This document shows, in pieces, positions 8,162-17,708 of a stretch of 64,000 nucleotides of DNA. The position numbers and the translations under genes were made by a program. Positions within the stretch are counted from its first letter, which is position 1. The number at the start of each line of letters is the position of its first letter. The notes under the pieces were generated by a model that saw only the letters and a list, made by a program, of their open reading frames with translations, was not told the DNA's origin and did not search any database. Origin of the DNA: Rahnella sikkimica (lineage in GTDB: Bacteria; Pseudomonadota; Gammaproteobacteria; Enterobacterales; Enterobacteriaceae); the NCBI RefSeq assembly GCF_002951615.1, contig NZ_CP019062.1, forward strand, positions 558,001 to 622,000. Direction: 5' to 3'.

Positions 8162-10444
8162 ATGCTCAATCAAGAACTTGAACTCAGTCTCAACATGGCT
8201 TTCGCAAGAGCCCGTGAGCACCGGCATGAGTTTATGACCGTGGAGCACCTGTTGCTGGCGTTGCTCAGCAACCCTGCTGCCCGTGAAGCGCTTGAAGCTT
8301 GTACAGTTGATCTCGTGGCCTTGCGCCAGGAACTGGAAGCCTTCATCGAGCAAACCACACCCACCTTACCTGCCAGTGAAGAGGAACGTGATACCCAGCC
8401 TACGCTGAGTTTCCAGCGCGTTCTGCAACGTGCGGTATTCCACGTTCAATCTTCCGGTCGCAGCGAAGTGTCTGGCGCCAATGTTCTGGTCGCGATTTTC
8501 AGCGAGCAGGAATCACAGGCTGCCTACCTTCTGCGCAAACATGATGTCAGCCGCCTTGATGTGGTGAACTTTATTTCGCACGGTACCCGTAAAGATGAAA
8601 CGGGCGGCCAGGCGCAAAACAATGCGGAAAGCCCAGTTAACGAAGAGCAGTCGGCGGGGGAAGATCGTATGGAGAACTTCACCACTAATCTTAACCAGTT
8701 AGCGCGCGTAGGTGGCATTGATCCGCTGATTGGCCGTGATAAAGAACTGGAGCGCGCAATTCAGGTGCTCTGCCGTCGCCGTAAAAACAACCCGCTGCTG
8801 GTGGGCGAGTCTGGTGTTGGTAAAACCGCCATTGCCGAAGGTCTGGCATGGAGAATTGAGCAGGGCGATGTGCCGGAAGTCATCGCCGAGTGCACCCTGT
8901 ATTCGCTGGATATTGGTTCTCTGCTGGCGGGTACCAAATACCGCGGTGATTTCGAAAAACGTTTCAAATCCCTGCTGAAACAGCTTGAGCAGGATAAGAA
9001 CAGCATTCTGTTTATTGATGAAATCCATACGATTATCGGTGCCGGTGCGGCGTCAGGTGGTCAGGTGGATGCGGCTAACCTGATTAAACCGTTGCTGTCT
9101 AGCGGCAAGATCAGAGTGATCGGCTCAACAACCTATCAGGAATTCAGCAATATCTTTGAGAAAGACCGTGCCCTGGCGCGTCGCTTCCAGAAAATTGATA
9201 TTACTGAGCCTACTGTTGAAGAGACCGTTCAGATCATTAATGGCCTGAAAACCAAATACGAAGCGCATCACGATGTGCGTTATACCGCGAAAGCGGTGCG
9301 TGCAGCGGTTGAGTTGTCGGTTAAATACATCAATGACCGTCATCTGCCGGACAAAGCCATCGACGTTATTGACGAAGCAGGCGCACGCAGCCGGTTAATG
9401 CCGGTCAGCAAACGCAAGAAAACCGTTAACGTCAGCGACATTGAAAGCGTGGTTGCGCGTATTGCCCGTATCCCGGAAAAAACCGTTTCGGCAACAGACC
9501 GCGATGTGCTGAAAAACCTGGGCGATCGTCTGAAAATGCTGGTCTTCGGGCAGGATCCTGCCATCGAAGCACTGACCGAAGCGATCAAAATGAGCCGTGC
9601 CGGTTTGGGTCAGGATCACAAACCTGTCGGTTCATTCCTGTTCGCCGGGCCTACAGGTGTCGGTAAAACAGAGGTCACGGTTCAGCTGGCAAAAGCGCTG
9701 GATATCGAACTGCTGCGCTTTGACATGTCGGAATACATGGAACGCCACACGGTCAGCCGTCTGATTGGTGCGCCTCCGGGATATGTTGGGTTCGATCAGG
9801 GCGGTTTACTGACGGATGCGGTGATTAAACATCCTCACGCCGTGGTGCTGCTCGATGAGATCGAGAAAGCCCACCCGGACGTTTTCAATCTGCTGTTGCA
9901 GGTGATGGACAACGGGACGCTGACCGACAACAACGGCCGTAAAGCGGACTTCCGTAACATCATTCTGGTGATGACCACCAACGCCGGTGTGCGTGAAACG
10001 GAACGTAAATCGATTGGTCTGGTTCATCAGGATAACAGCCCTGATGCGATGGAAGAGATTAAACGTACCTTTACGCCTGAATTCCGTAACCGTCTGGACA
10101 ATGTGATCTGGTTCAACCATCTGTCTACGGATGTTATCCAGCAGGTTGTTGATAAGTTTATTGTTGAACTGCAGGCGCAGCTGGATGCGAAAGGCGTGTC
10201 ACTGGAAGTCAGTGATGAAGCCCGTGACTGGCTGACGGTGAAAGGCTATGACCGTGCGATGGGTGCGCGTCCGATGACCCGAACCGTTCAGGAAAACCTG
10301 AAAAAACCACTCGCTAACGAACTGCTGTTTGGTTCACTGGTGGATGGTGGTTCCGTCTCTGTGACACTGGATAAAGAGGCTGACAAGCTGACGTATCACT
10401 TCATGAGTGCGCAGAAGAAAAAACCGGAAGGCGCGGTGCACTGA
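8162..10444 (+). CDS. clpA: ATP-dependent Clp protease ATP-binding subunit ClpA
   Basis: AAA+ unfoldase that feeds substrates into ClpP. The product of 760 residues starts MLNQELELSLN. An N-terminal Clp repeat domain is followed by AAA module 1 (Walker A GESGVGKT, Walker B ILFIDEIHT) and AAA module 2 (Walker A GPTGVGKT, Walker B VVLLDEIEKAH). The ClpP-docking IGL tripeptide sits in RKSIGLVHQ. A GTG two codons upstream is in frame, but the ATG with GGGAGG upstream is the family start. ClpP and ClpX are not in this window. Confidence 0.98.
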   Translation: MLNQELELSLNMAFARAREHRHEFMTVEHLLLALLSNPAAREALEACTVDLVALRQELEAFIEQTTPTLPASEEERDTQPTLSFQRVLQRAVFHVQSSGRSEVSGANVLVAIFSEQESQAAYLLRKHDVSRLDVVNFISHGTRKDETGGQAQNNAESPVNEEQSAGEDRMENFTTNLNQLARVGGIDPLIGRDKELERAIQVLCRRRKNNPLLVGESGVGKTAIAEGLAWRIEQGDVPEVIAECTLYSLDIGSLLAGTKYRGDFEKRFKSLLKQLEQDKNSILFIDEIHTIIGAGAASGGQVDAANLIKPLLSSGKIRVIGSTTYQEFSNIFEKDRALARRFQKIDITEPTVEETVQIINGLKTKYEAHHDVRYTAKAVRAAVELSVKYINDRHLPDKAIDVIDEAGARSRLMPVSKRKKTVNVSDIESVVARIARIPEKTVSATDRDVLKNLGDRLKMLVFGQDPAIEALTEAIKMSRAGLGQDHKPVGSFLFAGPTGVGKTEVTVQLAKALDIELLRFDMSEYMERHTVSRLIGAPPGYVGFDQGGLLTDAVIKHPHAVVLLDEIEKAHPDVFNLLLQVMDNGTLTDNNGRKADFRNIILVMTTNAGVRETERKSIGLVHQDNSPDAMEEIKRTFTPEFRNRLDNVIWFNHLSTDVIQQVVDKFIVELQAQLDAKGVSLEVSDEARDWLTVKGYDRAMGARPMTRTVQENLKKPLANELLFGSLVDGGSVSVTLDKEADKLTYHFMSAQKKKPEGAVH

Positions 10445-10470
10445 TTTTCATCAGCGATGAAAAAAACAAA

Positions 10471-10497
10471 AGGCGATGTGAAAACATCGCCTTTTTT
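10471..10497 (+). terminator. Intrinsic terminator of clpA
   Basis: The stem AGGCGATGT/ACATCGCCT closes a GAAA loop and runs directly into a T-tract, 27 bases after the clpA stop. Confidence 0.9.
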
Positions 10498-10583
10498 CTT
10501 TCCGAAATTCTTTATTTAATTGCAGGAATTAGTGAGGGATTTCTGAAAGGATAATGAAAAAAATGCCGAATTGCGGATACCAC

Positions 10584-10612
10584 AAAACGCCCTTGCAAAA
10601 GCAGGAAGGGCG
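10584..10612 (-). terminator. Intrinsic terminator of infA
   Basis: A 7-bp stem (10588-10594 with 10606-10612) is followed on the minus strand by TTTTG, about 50 bases past the infA stop. In E. coli the serW tRNA lies between clpA and infA; no tRNA is present here. Confidence 0.65.
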
Positions 10613-10664
10613 AAGAGGGTATCCTCAGGTATCGCCGGAAACTCAGCGATGAGTGAGCCGCTTA

Positions 10665-10901
<237 letters not shown>

Positions 10902-10976
10902 CTACCATAGTTTTTAACCGGCAAGATAATGCCGAAAAACCCACATTATGTAAAGAAGTATGGTTCATGACCGCAC

Positions 10977-11711
10977 CTATTCCCTATCCTTCGGGAACAC
11001 CGGCTGGTCTTCGTCATGTGGGGATAAGTCTTGTGGCAACCAGCAATCCGCTGTTAACGCGCGTTGCGCAAGTTCGGATAACTGCTGCAAAAATTGGCGG
11101 CGGGGGATCTCTCTCGCACCCAGCGACGCAGTGTGAGGGTTGAGCACCTGACAGTCAATCAGTTCTCCTCCATTGCGGGAAAAATGTTGGCAAAAGACCA
11201 TCAGCGCGCACTTCGAGGCATTTTCCCGGCGACTGAACATCGACTCGCCGCAAAATAATCCGCCGACGGATACGCCGTATAAACCACCCACCAGTTCATC
11301 TCCTTCCCAAACCTCAACCGAATGCGCACGGCCTGCTTCATGCAATTCCTGATAACCGCGCTGAACCAGAGGACCAATCCAGGTGCCGTCTTCGCGCTGC
11401 ATAGCGCAGGCACGGATCACCTGTTCAAAACGCTGGTTGATCGTATAGCGGTAAGGTTTTTTGCGCATAAAACGTTGCAGGCTACGGCTGGCGTGGCGTT
11501 CTTCGGGAACCAGAATGGCGCGCGGATCGGGCGACCACCAGAGGATCATCTCGCCGGGTTCAAACCAGGGGAAAATCCCGTTTTGATAAGCTGAAAGCAG
11601 GCGTGGCGCCGTCAGATCCCCGCCGATAGCCAGCAGGCCGTTCGGCTCAGGCAGAGCCGTGTCAGGATCCGGAAAATGAACGGAATTGGCCTCAAGCTTA
11701 ACTAACCGCAT
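10977..11711 (-). CDS. aat: Leucyl/phenylalanyl-tRNA-protein transferase
   Basis: Transfers Leu or Phe from aminoacyl-tRNA to proteins with N-terminal Lys or Arg, creating N-degrons read by ClpS-ClpAP. The product is 244 residues, about ten longer than E. coli because of an acidic and prolyl C-terminal tail. Conserved segments are [37 protein letters not shown] and [18 protein letters not shown]. It follows cydC by about 50 bases on the minus strand and is probably the last gene of a cydDC-aat group. Confidence 0.96.
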   Translation of the reverse strand: MRLVKLEANSVHFPDPDTALPEPNGLLAIGGDLTAPRLLSAYQNGIFPWFEPGEMILWWSPDPRAILVPEERHASRSLQRFMRKKPYRYTINQRFEQVIRACAMQREDGTWIGPLVQRGYQELHEAGRAHSVEVWEGDELVGGLYGVSVGGLFCGESMFSRRENASKCALMVFCQHFSRNGGELIDCQVLNPHTASLGAREIPRRQFLQQLSELAQRALTADCWLPQDLSPHDEDQPVFPKDRE

Positions 11712-11763
11712 AGATCTCCTTATCCGGCGACCTGCGGGCCGCCGTTAAAACCCGGAACTCACA

Positions 11764-13485
11764 TCAGCCTCGCGACAGAAAACGTGCGTAACGTCCCTGT
11801 GCGGCGGCCAGTGTCTGATGATCACCCTGTTCCACAATCTGACCCTCTTCCATGACACAAATTCTGTCGAGATTTTCCAGACCGTGGAGACGGTGCGTCA
11901 CTAAGAGTAGCGTTTTATTCTGACAATGCTTGTGCAGCAGTGCCAAAATATGTTGTTCCGTTTCAGCATCCAGCCCTTCGGTTGGTTCGTCGAGCAACCA
12001 CAGCGGAGCATCGTGCAAAAGGGCTCGGGCAAGGCCTAAACGGCGTTGCTCACCACCGGAAAGCTGACGGCCACCTTCGCCCAGCCACGCGTTAAGCCCT
12101 TCTTTTTCCAGAAGAACGTGCAAATCTACCTGTTTCAGAACGTCCGCAATCTGTTCATCGGAACATTTCGGCGATGCCATCCGCAGGTTTTCACGCAGCG
12201 TGGTGTTGAAAACGTGTACGCGCTGGCTGACGACGGTGATCGTCCGGCGCAGCGTCGCTTCATCGTATTCCGTTATGTCATGGCCGTTGAGCATCAGCGA
12301 ACCACTGCTGATGTTCCAGCCACGCGTCAGCAACTGTAAAAGCGTGGACTTGCCACAACCGGTCTGGCCGAGCAGGGCGATATGTTCACCGGCGCGGACA
12401 TCCAGCGTGATATTTTTCAGCACCGGCAACGGCTGGCCCGGATAGCTAAAATTAACGTCTGTGAGCGAAAGGCTGACCTGTTCACCGGCGGCCGGGCCTT
12501 GTGGCGGAAATGCCACGTCGGCGGGCTGGCTGATGATCTGGGTTACGCGCTGCGCCGACGCGATAACCTGCCCGAGATGCTGGAAGGCCGCAGCAACCGG
12601 CCCGAGCGCTTCAAACGCCGCTAACGGTGTGAAGACAAACAACGCAATCAGCGCGCCGGGTTGCGGGAAAGCACTGAGCCCGCCCGCCGCCAGCCACAGC
12701 ATCAGCGTGACCGTCAACCCTGCGGCCGCAATAATCATCGCCTGCGAAAGTCCGGTTAGCTTTGCTTGCTGCTGCTGGCGCAACATCCAGCGGCGTTCAA
12801 TATCATCCAGTTGCTGGCGGAATTGCGACTGTGCGCCAAAAACCACCAGCTCGCCTTGCCCCTGCAACCATGCGGTCAGCTGTGTACGGTAATCGCTGCG
12901 CAGCGCTGTCAGTTCGCGTCCCGCAGGTTTTCCGGCGCGGTAGAAAATCACCGGCAAAAGCACCATCAGCGCCAGCATAATGCCACCCAGCGTCAGTGCC
13001 AGCCTGACATCCAGGAAACTCAGCCCGAAAGTCACCAGAATAATCACCACCAGCGCACTGATGAGCGGCGATATTACGCGCAGATAAAGGTGATCCAGCG
13101 TATCGACGTCGGCGACGAGGCGGTTGAGCAAATCGGCCTGACGAAAGCGTGCAATACCGCCTGGCGTCAGTGGCATGATTTTGGTGAATGTGAATACGCG
13201 AAGGTGAGCCAGCACACGGAAAGTCGCATCATGGCTGACCAGACGCTCGGCGTAACGCCCTGCAGTCCGGGTAATGGCTGCACCGCGAACACCCGCCGCA
13301 GGCAGCATGTAGTTAAACGTGTAGAGCCCGGCCAGGCCTGCAACGGCAGAGGCTGCCAGGAACCAGCCGGAGAGCGTGAGCAGCCCGATGCTGGCCATCA
13401 GCGTGACAATTGCAAGAATGACACCCAGTGAAAGGCGGAACCAGTGACGGCGATATAACGCGAGATAAGGCAGAAGAATTCTCAT
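11764..13485 (-). CDS. cydC: Heterodimeric thiol ABC exporter, subunit CydC
   Basis: One half of the CydDC ABC transporter, which exports cysteine and glutathione to the periplasm and is needed for cytochrome bd assembly. The 573-residue protein has an N-terminal six-helix transmembrane domain. The C-terminal ATPase has Walker A GQTGCGKST, signature LSGGEQRR and Walker B LWLLDEPTEGLD. It starts 2 bases after the cydD stop, implying translational coupling. Length and order equal E. coli. Confidence 0.97.
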   Translation of the reverse strand: MRILLPYLALYRRHWFRLSLGVILAIVTLMASIGLLTLSGWFLAASAVAGLAGLYTFNYMLPAAGVRGAAITRTAGRYAERLVSHDATFRVLAHLRVFTFTKIMPLTPGGIARFRQADLLNRLVADVDTLDHLYLRVISPLISALVVIILVTFGLSFLDVRLALTLGGIMLALMVLLPVIFYRAGKPAGRELTALRSDYRTQLTAWLQGQGELVVFGAQSQFRQQLDDIERRWMLRQQQQAKLTGLSQAMIIAAAGLTVTLMLWLAAGGLSAFPQPGALIALFVFTPLAAFEALGPVAAAFQHLGQVIASAQRVTQIISQPADVAFPPQGPAAGEQVSLSLTDVNFSYPGQPLPVLKNITLDVRAGEHIALLGQTGCGKSTLLQLLTRGWNISSGSLMLNGHDITEYDEATLRRTITVVSQRVHVFNTTLRENLRMASPKCSDEQIADVLKQVDLHVLLEKEGLNAWLGEGGRQLSGGEQRRLGLARALLHDAPLWLLDEPTEGLDAETEQHILALLHKHCQNKTLLLVTHRLHGLENLDRICVMEEGQIVEQGDHQTLAAAQGRYARFLSRG

Positions 13486-13487
13486 GA

Positions 13488-15254
13488 TTACAGCTCCTTA
13501 CTGCGCTGAGATAACAGGCTGGCGAACAATCCGCCCTGAGCAACCAGCTGCGTGAATGTCCCGCGCTCGGCGATGTGCCCTTTATCCATGACCCAGATTT
13601 CGTCGTAGTCGCGCGTATCTTCGAGCTGATGGGTAACCAGCAACGCAGTCTGCGATTTGGACGCCTCGTTTAACGCACTCATGACGCGTTTTTCGCTGTG
13701 TGCGTCAAGACTTGCCGTCGGTTCATCGAGCAGCAATAACCGGCAGGGAGAAAGCAGGGCGCGTGCGACAGCAATACGTTGAGCCTGACCGACAGAAAGC
13801 CGCGCGGCGCTGTCGCCCAGTTCCGTTTCCAGACCGTCAGGCAGCAGCGGCAGGAATTCATTCACATACGCACGGTCAATGGCGCTTTGCAGTTGCGTTT
13901 CACTGATATCCGGCTGATTCAGCAGAATATTCGATCGCAGCGTCTGTTCCGGCAGATGGGGATTCTGGCCGACCCAGCTAAGTTGTTTACGCCATTCATC
14001 ATTGCGTAAGGTTTTCAGCTCAATGCCGCTGGCGCTCAGGGAACCCTGATACGGCAGAAAACCGAGAAGCGCATTGAGCAGGGAGCTTTTGCCCGCTCCG
14101 CTCAGCCCGACAATCGCAATACGTTGCCCGGCCAGAACGGTAAAGTTAAGCGGGCCGGCCAGCGTTTTCCCCTGCGGCGACTGAACCAGCAGGTCTCGTG
14201 CTTCAAGCGAAACGTCCTGACCTTGTGGCCAGCTTTTATCGCCGTCACCCATCTCTGATTCGTCGGCGCTCAGGAAGGTCAGCAGGCTTTCAGCCGCGCC
14301 GACCGCCTGCGCTTTGGCGTGATAGAACGCGCCTAAATCACGCAGCGGCTGGAAGAATTCCGGTGCGAGGATCAGCACCAGGAAACCGGCAAAGAGCGTG
14401 ACCGGCGTGCCGTAACTGCCAAAATTCAGCTCGCCCAGATAGGAGAAACCAAAATAAACGGCGACCACGGCGATGGAAATTGACGCGAAAAACTCCAGTA
14501 CGGCAGAGGACAGAAATGCCAGACGTAAAACGTCCATGGTGCGTGCGCGGAAGTTTTCGGTGGAGCGTTTGATTTTCTCCACTTCGGCGCTGCCGCGGTT
14601 GAAGAGACGCAGCGTGTCCAGACCGCGCAGGCTGTCGAGGAAATTACCGCTCAGACGCGCCAGCGCGACAAAGTTACGGCGGTTTGCATCCGCAGCGCCC
14701 ATGCCGACCAGCGCCATAAACAGCGGAATCAGCGGGGCGGTGAGCAGCAAAATTAATCCGGCGGCCCAGTTAATCGGGAATACGCTCACCAGAATCAGCA
14801 GGGGAATAATCCCTGCCAGCACCATTTGCGGAAGGTAGCGGGCATAGTAATCCTGCATATCTTCGATTTGTTCAAGAATAATGCTGGCCCAGCTACCGGC
14901 GGGTTTGCCCTGGATCCACGCGGGCCCCAGTTTTTCCAGACGATCCAGAACCAGTTTGCGCATTTCCTGACGAATAACCCGCCCGCAGATAAAGCCCACC
15001 TGTTCGCGTATCCAGGTTACGACGGCGCGCAGAACGAACGTCAGGGCCATCAGCAGGAAGCTTTGTAAGAGGGTTTCACGCGGCACATGTTCGATGATCA
15101 GACCGTGTAACAGTCCGGCCATCAGCCAGGCCTGGGCGAGGATCAGTAAACCAGATAACAAACCCAGCATCATGGACAGACGGATCCAGCCTTTAGCGCG
15201 TGAGCTTTGTTGTTTTAACCAGCGGATAAGTTCTTGTTGTCGTGTTTTATTCAT
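13488..15254 (-). CDS. cydD: Heterodimeric thiol ABC exporter, subunit CydD
   Basis: Partner of CydC in the thiol exporter. It is 588 residues, as in E. coli. The amphipathic N-terminus MNKTRQQELIRWLKQQS precedes the transmembrane domain, with the conserved GPAWIQGKPAGSWA. The ATPase domain has Walker A GLSGAGKSS and Walker B LLLLDEPTASLD. The signature is LSVGQAQR rather than LSGGQ, as is usual for CydD. It is the first gene of cydDC, separated from trxB by two hairpins. Confidence 0.97.
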   Translation of the reverse strand: MNKTRQQELIRWLKQQSSRAKGWIRLSMMLGLLSGLLILAQAWLMAGLLHGLIIEHVPRETLLQSFLLMALTFVLRAVVTWIREQVGFICGRVIRQEMRKLVLDRLEKLGPAWIQGKPAGSWASIILEQIEDMQDYYARYLPQMVLAGIIPLLILVSVFPINWAAGLILLLTAPLIPLFMALVGMGAADANRRNFVALARLSGNFLDSLRGLDTLRLFNRGSAEVEKIKRSTENFRARTMDVLRLAFLSSAVLEFFASISIAVVAVYFGFSYLGELNFGSYGTPVTLFAGFLVLILAPEFFQPLRDLGAFYHAKAQAVGAAESLLTFLSADESEMGDGDKSWPQGQDVSLEARDLLVQSPQGKTLAGPLNFTVLAGQRIAIVGLSGAGKSSLLNALLGFLPYQGSLSASGIELKTLRNDEWRKQLSWVGQNPHLPEQTLRSNILLNQPDISETQLQSAIDRAYVNEFLPLLPDGLETELGDSAARLSVGQAQRIAVARALLSPCRLLLLDEPTASLDAHSEKRVMSALNEASKSQTALLVTHQLEDTRDYDEIWVMDKGHIAERGTFTQLVAQGGLFASLLSQRSKEL

Positions 15255-15330
15255 CAGGCATCAGTCTGCGCAGCAATCCGGGTGGGAGGCCGCTCATGTT
15301 ACATGCTTGGGATAGTACTGAAAACAAGAA

Positions 15331-15348
15331 GGCGGCAATTAAGCCGCC
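15331..15348 (-). terminator. Intrinsic terminator of trxB
   Basis: The stem GGCGGC/GCCGCC with a 6-base loop is followed on the minus strand by TTCTTGTTTT. A second hairpin (15372-15378 with 15391-15397) lies between it and the trxB stop. Confidence 0.7.
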
Positions 15349-15402
15349 CAATTCGTTACTCTTTATGTGGACTCTGGGTCCGGTAATTACCCCAGAGAGT
15401 AA

Positions 15403-16455
<1,053 letters not shown>

Positions 16456-16877
16456 TTAACGATTTGTCTGATAGTTTTTACTGCTCAACCCGCGTAGAAA
16501 GGATTTTGCCGCAGGTAACTGTTTGATGGTTAGGGCAAAAAAACAGCGTAAAAGTATTAACGCGTTGGCGAGTTGTTTACCAGTACGCGGCTTTTTAGAT
16601 ACAAATCACGGCAGTTTGTGTGGATTTGACTGAATTAAGACGTGAACTGAATTGTTATTGTTCAAAGATAAAACACAGCTAAAAAGGGGGCGCTGCCTTT
16701 TCAATCTGGCACGTTCTTCTGATTTTGCTTCTTTTACTTTGACAATCCGCTGTGCATTTGCGAAAACATCAGGGGAAGAAGAAATTAACTGCCTGTCTGT
16801 GACTTGAAATTATGCAATTGGCTGCTACCGGATCCGTTTCGGTCTTGCTTTTTGGCTTTTGGTTACAGCAGGGTTTA

Positions 16878-16946
16878 GTGAATCAGGTTGGCAGTTTACA
16901 ACCTATTAATTTCGCAAGGTTATTTCTTTTGAGTATCCGCTTGTAG
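16878..16946 (+). CDS. Candidate leucine-rich leader peptide of lrp
   Basis: A 22-codon frame with GTG start, preceded by AGGG 4 bases upstream, ends TAG at 16944-16946. Its residues include five leucines and two isoleucines, and it closes with the run RLFLLSIRL. The stop is only one base from the left arm of a terminator-like hairpin. The frame is also open upstream to an ATG at 16812, giving 44 residues with ten leucines, but no Shine-Dalgarno is visible there. The layout resembles a leader peptide of an attenuator. A T-rich intergenic region can produce such a frame by chance, so this is a hypothesis. Confidence 0.35.
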   Translation: MNQVGSLQPINFARLFLLSIRL

Positions 16947-16947
16947 G

Positions 16948-16984
16948 GCCGTGTTCCTTTTGACAGGGGATCAACACGGCTTTT
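16948..16984 (+). terminator. Terminator-like hairpin in the lrp leader
   Basis: A perfect 8-bp stem, GCCGTGTT (16948-16955) with AACACGGC (16973-16980), is followed by TTTT. The 17-base loop contains a small inner CC/GG pairing. It lies 107 bases upstream of the lrp start and directly after a leucine-rich short frame, so it may attenuate lrp transcription. Confidence 0.5.
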
Positions 16985-17091
16985 GGATGCGTAAACCTTA
17001 ATAATCGGGTCTTCGCTTGGGACAACCCTTAGACATTGAAGTTGGCTGGGGTATGGCAGGTACAGGGAAGGACAGCAGAGAGACAATAATA

Positions 17092-17586
17092 ATGGTAGAC
17101 AACAAAAAACGTCCGGGAAAAGATCTCGACCGTATTGACCGTAACATCCTCAACGAACTGCAAAAGGATGGCCGGATCTCAAACGTCGAGCTTTCCAAAC
17201 GTGTGGGATTATCTCCAACGCCATGTCTGGAGCGCGTTCGTCGTCTGGAACGTCAGGGCTTCATTAATGGTTATACCGCATTGCTCAACCCGCATTATCT
17301 GGATGCTTCGTTGCTGGTATTTGTTGAGATCACCCTCAACCGCGGCGCGCCAGATGTGTTTGAACAGTTCAATGCGGCAGTGCAAAAACTCGAAGATATT
17401 CAGGAGTGTCACCTGGTTTCTGGGGATTTCGACTACCTGTTGAAAACCCGCGTACCTGATATGTCGGCTTACCGTAAGTTGTTAGGTGAGACTTTGCTTC
17501 GTCTGCCGGGCGTTAACGACACCCGTACCTATGTGGTAATGGAAGAAGTGAAACAGACGAATCGCCTGGTCATCAAAACCCGGTAA
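17092..17586 (+). CDS. lrp: Leucine-responsive global regulator Lrp
   Basis: Feast/famine global transcription factor controlling amino-acid metabolism, pili and transport, modulated by leucine. The ATG at 17092 gives 164 residues, the E. coli length, starting MVDNKKRPGKDLDRID. The longer frame back to 17017 is not conserved. An N-terminal helix-turn-helix (about 12-60, with VELSKRVGLSPTPCLERVRRL) is followed by the RAM domain that senses leucine and drives octamer/hexadecamer assembly. It sits upstream of ftsK, as in E. coli. Confidence 0.98.
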   Translation: MVDNKKRPGKDLDRIDRNILNELQKDGRISNVELSKRVGLSPTPCLERVRRLERQGFINGYTALLNPHYLDASLLVFVEITLNRGAPDVFEQFNAAVQKLEDIQECHLVSGDFDYLLKTRVPDMSAYRKLLGETLLRLPGVNDTRTYVVMEEVKQTNRLVIKTR

Positions 17587-17621
17587 TTGTCAGGTGCAAA
17601 ACCTTGCATTTTTAGCTACAC

Positions 17622-17641
17622 TCCTGTGTATCTATACAGCT
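17622..17641 (+). promoter_or_regulatory. LexA (SOS) box upstream of ftsK
   Basis: CTGT-N8-ACAG (17624-17639, reading CTGTGTATCTATACAG) fits the LexA consensus with an AT-rich centre. It lies about 70 bases before the ftsK start. E. coli ftsK has a LexA-controlled upstream promoter (dinH), so SOS control is likely conserved. Confidence 0.8.
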
Positions 17642-17644
17642 ATG

Positions 17645-17681
17645 GCGCCGGGGTCAACTCTCGGCGCTGTTGCTTTTTCTC
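17645..17681 (+). terminator. Probable terminator of lrp
   Basis: The stem GCGCCG/CGGCGC (17645-17650 with 17662-17667) is followed by a TGTTGCTTTTTC tract. It lies between the SOS box and ftsK, so transcripts from the SOS promoter would have to pass it. Confidence 0.5.
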
Positions 17682-17708
17682 AGTTCACAGGAACCTGGAG
17701 AGCCTTTC

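Noticed and set aside
10498..10664. Search for the serW tRNA that E. coli has between clpA and infA
   Set aside because: No cloverleaf, no TTCGAATC-type T-loop; only the infA terminator is present.
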